This document shows, piece after piece, positions 1 through 7,689 of a stretch of 12,772 nt of DNA. Positions within the stretch are counted from its first letter, which is position 1. Each line of letters opens with the position of its first letter. Below the pieces are notes generated by a model. That model was not told the origin of the DNA and did not search any database. It saw only the letters and a program-made list of their open reading frames with translations. The stretch is from Oscillospiraceae bacterium (GTDB lineage: Bacteria > Bacillota > Clostridia > Oscillospirales > UBA929). Location of the stretch: NCBI GenBank assembly GCA_009777685.1, contig WRLJ01000023.1:1-12772 (forward strand). The letters are read 5' to 3'. The translations under genes were made by a program, and so were the position numbers.

Positions 1-682
1 AGAGCAGCGCCGCGCACACCGACGAGTCCACCCCGCAGGACAGGGCCAGCAGCACCCGCTGCCCGCCGACGGCGCTCCGGATTTGCTCCATCCGGGCGTC
101 CAGGGTTTTCTCCGGCTGATAGCCGCCCGGCGCGCCGCAGACCTCGTACAGAAAATGCCGTATCAGCTCCCGCCCGCCCTCGGTGTGCTTTGTCTCCGGA
201 TGAAACTGCACGCCATACAGCTTTTGCCGCGTATTCTCACAGGCGGCGATGCAACGGGCGGTATGCGCGGTCGCCCGGAACCCCTCCGGCAGACGTGTCA
301 CCGCGTCCGCGTGGCTCATCAGGGCGGAAAAGGGGGCCTTTTCCGCGTCGGACGGCGTGACCGTGACGCGCCCGTATTCGCCCGCGCCGCCGGACGAGAC
401 TTCGCCGCCCAGAATATGGCACATCATCTGCATCCCGTAGCAGATGCCCAGCACCGGGATGCCCAGCGTGAACAGCGCCGGATCGCATTTCGGCGAATCG
501 GGCAGCAGCACGCTGTCCGGCCCGCCCGTCAGAATCATGCCGGCGGGGTTGAGCCGCCTGACTTCATCCGCGGTTATACTACCCGGCAGGATTTCCGAAT
601 ACACCGACAATCCCCGGACCGTTCCGGCGATCAGCTCTTTGTACTGGCCGCCAAAATCAAGCACCAGTATCTGTCCGCTCAT
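1..682 (-). CDS. guaA: GMP synthase (glutamine-hydrolysing), N-terminal part, truncated by window edge
   Basis: GuaA converts XMP, ATP and glutamine to GMP in the cytoplasm, the last step of guanine nucleotide synthesis. The frame stays open from the ATG at 682 to base 1, giving 227 visible residues of a protein usually about 510 long. Residues 1-180 are a class I glutamine amidotransferase domain: it opens ILVLDFGGQY, carries the nucleophile Cys81 in GICYGMQ, and completes the triad with His161 and Glu163 in QFHPET. The ATP pyrophosphatase domain begins near residue 195 and its P-loop reads LSCGVDSSV (215-222), where SGGVDSSV is usual, so one Gly is Cys. The start codon overlaps the stop of carB-dapF (ATGA, 679-682). 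The local ribosome site is weak (GTGGAAAT), so translational coupling is likely. The missing C-terminal part lies left of the window. Confidence 0.97.
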   Translation of the reverse strand, partial: MSGQILVLDFGGQYKELIAGTVRGLSVYSEILPGSITADEVRRLNPAGMILTGGPDSVLLPDSPKCDPALFTLGIPVLGICYGMQMMCHILGGEVSSGGAGEYGRVTVTPSDAEKAPFSALMSHADAVTRLPEGFRATAHTARCIAACENTRQKLYGVQFHPETKHTEGGRELIRHFLYEVCGAPGGYQPEKTLDARMEQIRSAVGGQRVLLALSCGVDSSVCAALL

Positions 683-1515
683 ATTTCCACGATCCCCTCA
701 TACACCTTCCGGCAGTCGCCCGTCATGTAAACGGTGTCGCCGGTGTATTGAACCATCAGCTCGCCGCCGGGAAGTTTGACCCTGATGTCCGTGTTTGGGT
801 CGCAGTAGCCGTTCAGGACGGCGGCCACCGCCGCGGCGCAGGCGCCGGTGCCGCAGGCCCGCGTTTCGCCGCTGCCCCGCTCCCAGACGCGCAGCTTCAG
901 GCTGTTCCGGTCCACGACCTCGGCAAAGCCGGCGTTCACCCGGTCAGGAAAGAGCGCGTGGTGTTCAAACAGCGGACCGGTCCCCCGCAAATCAACGCTG
1001 TCCGCGTCCTTTACAAACACCACGGAGTGGGGGTTGCCCATCGAGACGCAGGTGATTTCGTATTCCGCGCCGCCGACCGTCACCGGCCTGGCGATCACGC
1101 TTTCGCCCGCCAGCTTCACGGGAATGCTTTCGGGGCGCAATCCGGCCCTGCCCATATCCACCCGAACGGAGGATACCGCGCCGTTCCGGGTGGACAAAAC
1201 CAGCTCCTTGACGCCGCTCAGCGTTTCGATGCGCATACGCCGCTTCGGGACGACGCCGTTGTCATACAGGTATTTGCCGACGCAGCGGATGGCGTTGCCG
1301 CACATACTCCCCTCGCTGCCGTCCAGGTTGAACATCCGCATTTTCGCGTCCGCCGTTTCCGAGGGCAGAATCAGCACCACGCCGTCGCCGCCCACGCCGG
1401 TGTGGCGGTCGGAGAGGAAGACCGAGAGCGATTCGGGCGAGTTGAGGGTAAACCCGTCGCAATGGATGTAAATATAGTCGTTGCCGCAGGCGTGCATTTT
1501 GGTAAACGGCAGCTG
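679..1515 (-). other. DapF domain of the CarB-DapF fusion
   Basis: This marks the diaminopimelate epimerase half (residues 1041-1318 of the fusion). It is nearly full length for the family, and both catalytic cysteines sit in recognisable contexts (GSEGSMCGN and GETRACGTGAC). The segment between the last CarB helix (ADSLLSGYSEINTELV) and LPFTK is only about 10-12 residues (DVNRLRNERIQ), so there is little linker. The only nearby Met, residue 1047 at base 1497, lies inside the conserved first strand and has no purine-rich site at proper distance. An independently translated DapF is therefore unlikely but not excluded. Confidence 0.93.
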
Positions 1516-4500
1516 TATCCGCTCATTTCTCAGGCGGTTGACGTCTACCAGCTCGGTGTTGATCTCGCTGTACCCCGACAGCAGGCTGTCCGCCAGCGCG
1601 CCCGCCGTATCCGCCGAGGTCAGGCAGGGGATGCCGAGAGAGCAGGCCTTCCGGCGGAGCTTGACGTCGTCCAAAGCGGGGTCCCTCCCTTTTTCCGAGG
1701 TGGATATGACATAGCTGACGGAGCCGCTTTCCAGCAGGCTCTCCGTATTGTTCACCGGACACTCGCGGATTTTCTCCACGGTTTGCACCGGCAGGCCCTT
1801 CTGGGTCAGGAAGCGGGCGGTGCCGCGCGTCGCGTACAGGGTAAACCCGCAGGCGGCCAGCTTTTCCGCCACCGCGGCAATCTCCGCCTTGTCGCTGTCC
1901 CGCACCGTAATCAGCACGCCGCCGCTCCTTTGCATCGTATATCCGGCGGCGGTCAGCCCCTTGTAGAGGGCCTCCTCCAGATTTTTTCCCAGCCCCAGCG
2001 CCTCGCCGGTGGATTTCATCTCCGGTCCCAGATGGGTATCCAGCCCGGCCAGCTTTTCAAACGAGAACACCGGAACCTTCACCGCGGTATACGGCGGGAT
2101 TTTCGCAATGCCCGGCGAATACCCCAAAGAGGACAGCGTCTCGCCGGCGCTGACTCGCGTGGCCAGCTCACACACGGGGATACCCGTGACCTTGCTGATA
2201 TACGGAACGGTGCGCGACGCGCGCGGGTTGACCTCGATCACATAGAGGTCGTTTTCATACAGGACGTATTGAATATTGACCAGCCCCCTGACCTCCAGCG
2301 CCAGGCAGAGGGTGCGGGTGACGCTGAAAATCCTGCCGGCCAAATCGTCGTCCGCGTGCAGGGGCGGATAGACGGCGATGCTGTCGCCCGAATGGACGCC
2401 GGTGCGCTCGATATGCTCCATAATCCCGGGAATCAGCACATCTGTCCCGTCGCATACCGCGTCAACCTCGATTTCCGGCCCCTCCAGATATTTGTCGATC
2501 AGCACCGGATTTTCCGGCTTGGAGCGCAGGATGATTTCCATATACTCGCGGATATCCTCCGGCGAAAACGCGATGATCATGTTCTGCCCGCCCAGCACAT
2601 AGGACGGGCGCATCAGCGCCGGATACCCGAGCGTCTCCGCCGCCGCGAGGGCCTCCGCCTCCGTCAGCACGGCGATGCCCCGCGGGCGCTTGATGTCCAG
2701 GCGTTCCAGCAGCGCGTCAAAGCGTTCCCGGTCCTCGCAGATATCAATGCTGTCCGCCGGCGTGCCGAGGATCCTCACGCCGCGCTCGTGCAGCTTCCCG
2801 GCCAGCTTGACGGCCGTTCCGCCGCCGAAGGCCGCCATGACGCCCACGGGCTTTTCGATGTCCACCACGCGCATCACGTCGCCGACGCACAGCGGCTCGA
2901 AATACAGCCGGTCGGCGGTGTCGAAGTCGGTGGAGACCGTTTCCGGATTGTTGTTGATGACAATCACCTCATATCCCATGCGCTTCAGCGTCCAGACGCA
3001 ATGCACGCAGGCGTAGTCAAACTCGATGCCCTGACCGATCCGGATCGGCCCGCTACCCAGCACGACGATCCTCGGCTTCCCGCTTTTTTCGATGAACGGC
3101 AGCGCCTCGTTTTCCGTCCCGTTTTCCAGGGCGTAGAAGTACGGCGTTTGCGCCTCAAACTCGGCGGCGCAGGTGTCCACCATTTTGTACACGCAGGGGG
3201 GGCCGGCCGCCTGCGGCCGGGCGTCCCGCGCCCGTTCGGCGATGTTTTTCAGCCCGTGCAGAAACCAGCGGTCCACCCGGGTCGTCAGATGCAGGTCGTC
3301 CACGCCGACGCCGCGCTTGAGGGCCTCATACAGGACAAAGAGCCGTTCGTCGGTGACGGTGTGGAGAAGCTCGCGGACCTCTTCGCCGGACAGGGCGGAC
3401 AGGCGGGGGAGGTCCAGGCTGTCCAGGCCCAGCTCCGCGCCGCGCACCGCCTTCAGCAGCGCTTCCTCAAAGGTGTCCGCGATGGCCATGACCTCGCCCG
3501 TGGCCTTCATTTGCGTTCCCAGATTTTTTTGCGCGTACACAAACTTGTCAAACGGCCATTTGGGGAGCTTGACCGCCACATAGTCCAGGGCTGGCTCAAA
3601 GGCGGCAAAGGTCGTTCCGGTGACGGCGTTTTGGATCTCGCCGAGGGTATAGCCGACGGCGATTTGGGTGGCCACCTTCGCGATGGGATACCCCGTCGCC
3701 TTGCTGGCCAGCGCCGAGGAGCGCGACACGCGCGGGTTGACCTCGATGACGGCGTACTCAAAGCTGTGCGGGTGCAGGGCCAGCTGGCAGTTGCAGCCGC
3801 CCTCGACGCCGAGGGCGCGGACAATCTCCAGCGAGGCCGTGCGCAGCATTTGATACTCCCGGTCCGCCAGGGTGACGGTGGGGGCCACGACAATGCTGTC
3901 GCCGGTATGCACGCCCACCGGGTCGAAGTTTTCCATCGAGCAGACGACAACGGCGTTGCCGGCGCGGTCACGCATGACCTCAAACTCAATTTCCTTCCAC
4001 CCGGCGATGGATTTTTCCACCAAAATCTGCCGGATCGGCGAGAGGGACAGGCCGTTGGCCGCGATTTCGCGGAGCCGCGCTTCATCGGCCGCGAAGCCGC
4101 CGCCGCTGCCGCCCAGCGTAAAGGCGGGGCGCACGACGACCGGATACCCCAGTTCGCCCGCGAAGGAGGCCGCCTCCTCAACGCTGTTGGCGATGACCGA
4201 GGGAACGACCGGCTGGCCGATGCTTTGCATCGTGTTCTTAAAGAGCAGCCGGTCCTCGGCCTTGTCAATGGTTTCGGGGGAGGAGCCGAGCAGGCGCACG
4301 TTCATTTTCTCCAGAAAACCGCTCCGGGCCAGTTGCATACACAGCGTCAGCCCCGTCTGACCCCCGAGGCCGGACAGGATGCTGTCGGGGCGTTCTTTTT
4401 CGATGATGCGCTTGACGGTGGTCAGGGTAAGGGGCTCGATATAGATGCTGTCGGCGATGTTCCGGTCGGTCATGATGGTGGCGGGGTTGGAGTTGACCAG

Positions 4501-4635
4501 GACAATCTCGATGCCGTTCCCGCGCAGGACGCGGCAGGCCTGCGTCCCGGCGTAGTCAAACTCCGCCGCCTGTCCGATCACGATCGGCCCGGAGCCGATG
4601 ACCATCGCCTTCCGGATGGTTTTATCGAGCGGCAT
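679..4635 (-). CDS. carB-dapF: Carbamoyl-phosphate synthase large chain fused to diaminopimelate epimerase
   Basis: This single 1318-residue frame has two enzymes. Residues 1 to about 1035 are CarB, which makes carbamoyl phosphate from bicarbonate, ammonia (from CarA) and two ATP. The first synthetase half (1-400) has GQAAEFDYAGTQ, GLGGQTG and IEVNPRVSRSSALASK. A linker domain spans about 400-515. The second half (520-910) has GQGIEFDYACVH, INNNPETVSTDFDTADR and HSGDSIAVYPP. The methylglyoxal-synthase-like allosteric domain is at about 905-1030. From LPFTKMHACGNDY (residue 1041) to the end is DapF, which interconverts LL- and meso-diaminopimelate. Its catalytic pair is Cys1112 (MCGNAIRC) and Cys1261 (ACGTGACAA). 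No stop or clear internal ribosome site separates the parts. CarB alone is usually about 1070 and DapF about 275 residues. AAAGGA lies 9 nt before the ATG, and the start overlaps the end of carA by 14 bp. Confidence 0.96.
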   Translation of the reverse strand: MPLDKTIRKAMVIGSGPIVIGQAAEFDYAGTQACRVLRGNGIEIVLVNSNPATIMTDRNIADSIYIEPLTLTTVKRIIEKERPDSILSGLGGQTGLTLCMQLARSGFLEKMNVRLLGSSPETIDKAEDRLLFKNTMQSIGQPVVPSVIANSVEEAASFAGELGYPVVVRPAFTLGGSGGGFAADEARLREIAANGLSLSPIRQILVEKSIAGWKEIEFEVMRDRAGNAVVVCSMENFDPVGVHTGDSIVVAPTVTLADREYQMLRTASLEIVRALGVEGGCNCQLALHPHSFEYAVIEVNPRVSRSSALASKATGYPIAKVATQIAVGYTLGEIQNAVTGTTFAAFEPALDYVAVKLPKWPFDKFVYAQKNLGTQMKATGEVMAIADTFEEALLKAVRGAELGLDSLDLPRLSALSGEEVRELLHTVTDERLFVLYEALKRGVGVDDLHLTTRVDRWFLHGLKNIAERARDARPQAAGPPCVYKMVDTCAAEFEAQTPYFYALENGTENEALPFIEKSGKPRIVVLGSGPIRIGQGIEFDYACVHCVWTLKRMGYEVIVINNNPETVSTDFDTADRLYFEPLCVGDVMRVVDIEKPVGVMAAFGGGTAVKLAGKLHERGVRILGTPADSIDICEDRERFDALLERLDIKRPRGIAVLTEAEALAAAETLGYPALMRPSYVLGGQNMIIAFSPEDIREYMEIILRSKPENPVLIDKYLEGPEIEVDAVCDGTDVLIPGIMEHIERTGVHSGDSIAVYPPLHADDDLAGRIFSVTRTLCLALEVRGLVNIQYVLYENDLYVIEVNPRASRTVPYISKVTGIPVCELATRVSAGETLSSLGYSPGIAKIPPYTAVKVPVFSFEKLAGLDTHLGPEMKSTGEALGLGKNLEEALYKGLTAAGYTMQRSGGVLITVRDSDKAEIAAVAEKLAACGFTLYATRGTARFLTQKGLPVQTVEKIRECPVNNTESLLESGSVSYVISTSEKGRDPALDDVKLRRKACSLGIPCLTSADTAGALADSLLSGYSEINTELVDVNRLRNERIQLPFTKMHACGNDYIYIHCDGFTLNSPESLSVFLSDRHTGVGGDGVVLILPSETADAKMRMFNLDGSEGSMCGNAIRCVGKYLYDNGVVPKRRMRIETLSGVKELVLSTRNGAVSSVRVDMGRAGLRPESIPVKLAGESVIARPVTVGGAEYEITCVSMGNPHSVVFVKDADSVDLRGTGPLFEHHALFPDRVNAGFAEVVDRNSLKLRVWERGSGETRACGTGACAAAVAAVLNGYCDPNTDIRVKLPGGELMVQYTGDTVYMTGDCRKVYEGIVEI

Positions 4636-5674
4636 AGGCGTCCATCCTTTCTATAAAGCGGTCGAACAGGAACGCCGTATCGAGCGGCCCGCCGCGCGCC
4701 TCGGGGTGGAACTGCACGGAAAACGAGCGGCCGTAGTCCAGGCCCTCGCAGGTGCCGTCGTTGACGTTGACAAACGCGCTGTCGTCCGCGACCACCGCGT
4801 AGCCGTGGTTTTGGCTGGTGACGTACACCCGGCCGGCGCCCGTCTCCCGGACCGGCTGATTGGCGCCGCGATGCCCGAACTTGAGCTTTTGCGTTTTATA
4901 TCCGTTGGCCCGAGCCAGCAGCTGATGCCCCAGACAGATGCCGAAGATCGGGACGCCGCTTTGCCGCAGGGCGCGGAGGGTGTCCACGATGCCGTCATTG
5001 GCGGGATCGCCGGGATCGCCGGGGCCGTTGCCGAGCATGACGCCGCCGGGCTGTATCTGTAAAATCTCCCGCGCGCCGGTATCGTGGGGGAAGGACCACA
5101 CCTCGCACCCCCGCGCCTCCAGCGCGTCCGCGATGCCCTGTTTCGTTCCGAAATCCAGCAGCGCGGCGCGGCGCGGGCCGGCTCCGGTTTTGGTGACGGC
5201 GCGGCGGGAGACGGCGGCCACGGCGCGGCGGATGGCGTATGCCGCCGCCTCCCCGCGGTCGGCGTCTGTCGGCGGGGACAGGGTGATTTTTCCGTTCATG
5301 ACGCCGCGGTCGCGGATGAGGCGCGCCAGCGCCCGGGTGTCAATGCCGCACAGGCCGGGAACGCCGCGCTCCCTCAGCAGGGCGTCAAGGCTTCCCTCGC
5401 TCCGGAAATTGGAGGGGGTATGGCAGGGGTGCTTGACAATATACCCCTTCGCCCCGATGCTCCCGCTTTCAAAGTCGGCGGGGATGACGCCGCAGTTTCC
5501 GATCAGCGGGAAGGTCTGCAGGACGATCTGCCCGTGGTAGCTGGGGTCGGTCAGGGTTTCCAGATAGCCGGTCATGCCGGTGGCAAAGACGACCTCCCCG
5601 GTGACCTCCCCCGCCGCGCCAAAGGACGTTCCCTCAAAGACCGCGCCGTTTTCCAGAACTAAGTATGCCTTCAT
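4622..5674 (-). CDS. carA: Carbamoyl-phosphate synthase small (glutaminase) chain
   Basis: CarA hydrolyses glutamine and channels the ammonia to CarB. Its 350 residues are close to the family norm. Residues 1-150 are the CPSase small-chain N-terminal domain (FEGTSFGAAGEVTGEVVF, TGYLETLTDPSYHGQI). Residues 168-345 are the class I amidotransferase domain with nucleophile Cys247 (GICLGHQLLA) and triad members His323 and Glu325 (QFHPEA). The region TSQNHGYAV is also typical. The ATG at 5674 overlaps the purF stop (ATGA, 5671-5674) and has GAGG 9 nt upstream inside purF. The frame is open further upstream, but that part is a shadow of purF with no CarA similarity. The 3' end overlaps carB, so CarA and CarB should be made in a fixed ratio. 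I see no pyrimidine attenuator in front of the gene. Confidence 0.97.
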   Translation of the reverse strand: MKAYLVLENGAVFEGTSFGAAGEVTGEVVFATGMTGYLETLTDPSYHGQIVLQTFPLIGNCGVIPADFESGSIGAKGYIVKHPCHTPSNFRSEGSLDALLRERGVPGLCGIDTRALARLIRDRGVMNGKITLSPPTDADRGEAAAYAIRRAVAAVSRRAVTKTGAGPRRAALLDFGTKQGIADALEARGCEVWSFPHDTGAREILQIQPGGVMLGNGPGDPGDPANDGIVDTLRALRQSGVPIFGICLGHQLLARANGYKTQKLKFGHRGANQPVRETGAGRVYVTSQNHGYAVVADDSAFVNVNDGTCEGLDYGRSFSVQFHPEARGGPLDTAFLFDRFIERMDAYAAR

Positions 5675-7095
5675 ATCCCGGCCCCTCTCTCCCAAACATC
5701 CTTTTTTCTTCCGTCCGGCGCGCCGCCGCCGGTAAAGCATTCGGTGCAGAAGGGCAGGGCGCATTGCCCGCAGGCCCGTTTCAGCCCGTCTATGCTGATA
5801 TATCCGAGACTGTCCGCGCCGATTTTCCGGCAGATCCCGTCCTGGGTCATGCGGTTGGCGATCAGGGTTTCCTCCGCGTCTATGTCCGTCCCGTAGCGGC
5901 AGGCATAGCGGAAGGGCGGGGAGGATATCCTCAGATGCACTTCTTTCGCGCCCGCGCTTTTCAGGCTTCCCACAATCTTTTCGCTGGTGGTGCCCCGCAC
6001 GATGGAGTCGTCCACCAGCACGACCCTCCGGCCCCGGATGTTGGCCGTCAGGGGATTGAGCTTCTGCCGCACGGCGCTGTCTCTCTGGGACTGGGTCGGA
6101 TAAATGAAGCTCCTGCCGATATACCGGTTTTTCACAAATCCCGACGCCAGCTGCACCCCGCTTCCCGCGCTGTAGCCGCCGGCGGCCTCCAGCCCGCTGT
6201 CGGGCACGCCGCAGACGATGTCGGCTTCCGCGGGACACTCCTCGGCCAGCACAGCTCCCATATTAAACCGCGCGTCGTATACGGAAAGCCCGTCCAGCAC
6301 GGAATCCGGCCTCGCGAAGTACACATACTCAAAGATACACAGGCCCCGGCTGTCCGCCTTGGGGGGAAGCCGCACTCCCTGGTGAATGATTTCCCCCTTG
6401 TCCATGACGACCACCTCGCCCGGGGTGACGTCCCGCACAAACGCAAACCCGCAGGCGTCCAGCGCGCAGCTTTCCGACGCCGCGGCATAACCGGCCTCGC
6501 TTCGCCCGAGGCAGAGCGGGCGGAACCCGCCCGGGTCACGGACGGCGATGAGCTTGCCCCGGCCGGTCGCGATGATCAGGGAAAACGCCCCCCGCAGGAG
6601 TCCGGCGGCCTTGATCACGCCCGACAGCGTATCCCGCTCCGTGGTCGTGCAGTACGCGATCAAAGAGGAAACCACCTCGCTGTCGCTGGTCGCGTCGAAT
6701 CGCAGGCCGTTTTGCCGCAGCATCCCGCGCAGCTCCCCCGCGTTTGTGATGTTGCCGTTATGCGCCGCCGCGATCCGTCCGGTCAGATAATCCGCCACAA
6801 ACGGGCCGACGTTTTCCCTGGTGCTGGTTCCGGTCGTGGAATAGCGGGTATGGCCGGCGGCGGTTTTCCCCTTGGGCAGACGGGCCAGGGTTTCGCTTGA
6901 GAACACTTCGCTGACCAGCCCCGCGTCCTTATGGCACAGAATCTTGTTGTCGTAAGCGACGGCGATGCCCGCGCCCTCCTGGCCGCGGTGCTGGAGCGCG
7001 AGCAGGCCGTTGTAGGTCATGCCGGCGGCCTCGTCCACGGTCAGGCTGACGCCGAAGACGGCGCATTCCTCATTCCGCTTCCTGATAATTCTCAT
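5671..7095 (-). CDS. purF: Amidophosphoribosyltransferase (glutamine PRPP amidotransferase), Fe-S type
   Basis: PurF makes phosphoribosylamine from PRPP and glutamine, the committed step of purine synthesis. The 474 residues start with a 10-residue propeptide, and Cys11 (NEECAVFG) would become the N-terminal nucleophile after processing. The Ntn glutaminase domain runs to about 235 (LQHRGQEGAGI, GHTRYSTTG, AHNGNI, DSEVV). The phosphoribosyltransferase domain follows, with KNRYIGRSFI and the PRPP loop VLVDDSIVRGTTS at 359-371. Cys253, Cys399, Cys450 and Cys453 match the four ligands of the Bacillus-type [4Fe-4S] cluster, consistent with an oxygen-sensitive enzyme. An extra CxxC pair (Cys442, Cys445) sits just before the last two ligands. 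The first 26 bp overlap the 3' end of the ANTAR gene, and the ribosome site is weak (AAGGGA at a long distance), which suggests coupling. Confidence 0.97.
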   Translation of the reverse strand: MRIIRKRNEECAVFGVSLTVDEAAGMTYNGLLALQHRGQEGAGIAVAYDNKILCHKDAGLVSEVFSSETLARLPKGKTAAGHTRYSTTGTSTRENVGPFVADYLTGRIAAAHNGNITNAGELRGMLRQNGLRFDATSDSEVVSSLIAYCTTTERDTLSGVIKAAGLLRGAFSLIIATGRGKLIAVRDPGGFRPLCLGRSEAGYAAASESCALDACGFAFVRDVTPGEVVVMDKGEIIHQGVRLPPKADSRGLCIFEYVYFARPDSVLDGLSVYDARFNMGAVLAEECPAEADIVCGVPDSGLEAAGGYSAGSGVQLASGFVKNRYIGRSFIYPTQSQRDSAVRQKLNPLTANIRGRRVVLVDDSIVRGTTSEKIVGSLKSAGAKEVHLRISSPPFRYACRYGTDIDAEETLIANRMTQDGICRKIGADSLGYISIDGLKRACGQCALPFCTECFTGGGAPDGRKKDVWERGAGI

Positions 7096-7654
7096 ACGTT
7101 CTCAGTATCCCTTCCGCAATCACCCGCTTGGCGGCGCGCATGTCCATCGCCTGTTTTTCGATATACCGGTGGGCGTCCTGCTCGCTCATGCCCATAAACG
7201 ATATCAAAATACATTTCGCCCGGTCGATCATCCGGATGTCCTCTATTTTTTGTTTAAGCCGCGCGTTCTCGGTCTGCATTCGCTTGAGTCTGCTGCAGGC
7301 CGCCTTGGCCAGGGTCAGCGCGGACCAGAAAATGGCCCGGTTCACCGGCTTGGAAACGGTCAGCACGCCGTCGCCCTCGCAGGCGGCGGATACCGCGTCA
7401 AAATACTCGCTTTTCACCGCCAGAATGACCTGAGACAGGCTTTTGGCCGCGATATGCCGGGACAGGCTCTCGCCGGATTCATCCCGGAGCGGGGCGTTGA
7501 CGATCACCAAATCGAAATCTCTCTCCAGAAGAAGCCTCCGCGCCTCCCCGCAGGACGGCAGAACGGCAATATGCTTCACGGAAGCCGCGTCCAGCAGCTC
7601 CGTGAGGTAAACGGCGCTCTTGTCCGTGTGCGAGACAATCAGAGCGCTTTCCAT
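7070..7654 (-). CDS. ANTAR-domain response-regulator-like RNA-binding antiterminator
   Basis: This 194-residue protein has the AmiR/NasT/NitR layout: a receiver-like domain at about 1-115, a coiled linker at 118-140 (RLKRMQTENARLKQKIEDI), and a C-terminal ANTAR domain at about 140-190 (DRAKCILISFMGMSEQDAHR, KQAMDMRAAKRVIAEGIL). ANTAR domains bind twin hairpins in leader RNA and prevent termination. The position expected for the phosphorylated Asp is Asn53 (DLVIVNAPLRDE), while the later Lys102 (VSKPV) is kept, so control is probably by something other than phosphorylation. The gene lies 35 bp after glnA, an arrangement known from Clostridium, where such regulators respond to nitrogen status. 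The start ATG has GGAG 6 nt upstream. Function by family is solid. The target RNA was not found in the window. Confidence 0.9.
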   Translation of the reverse strand: MESALIVSHTDKSAVYLTELLDAASVKHIAVLPSCGEARRLLLERDFDLVIVNAPLRDESGESLSRHIAAKSLSQVILAVKSEYFDAVSAACEGDGVLTVSKPVNRAIFWSALTLAKAACSRLKRMQTENARLKQKIEDIRMIDRAKCILISFMGMSEQDAHRYIEKQAMDMRAAKRVIAEGILRTYENYQEAE

Positions 7655-7689
7655 ACCGATCTCCGCCTTTCCTCATATCTTCAACAGGC

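Noticed and set aside
748..4656. A 1302-codon open frame on the plus strand opposite carB-dapF
   Set aside because: It mirrors the carB-dapF frame, is rich in His, Arg, Gln and Gly as expected of an antisense shadow in GC-rich DNA, and shows no protein-family feature.
5665..6900. A 411-codon plus-strand open frame opposite purF
   Set aside because: It is an antisense shadow. The opposite strand encodes PurF with all catalytic and Fe-S residues.
5671..7095. purF as the missing glutaminase subunit of the split glutamate synthase
   Set aside because: Its Ntn glutaminase domain is related, but the protein carries a complete phosphoribosyltransferase half with the PRPP loop and the PurF Fe-S ligands, so it is a true PurF.
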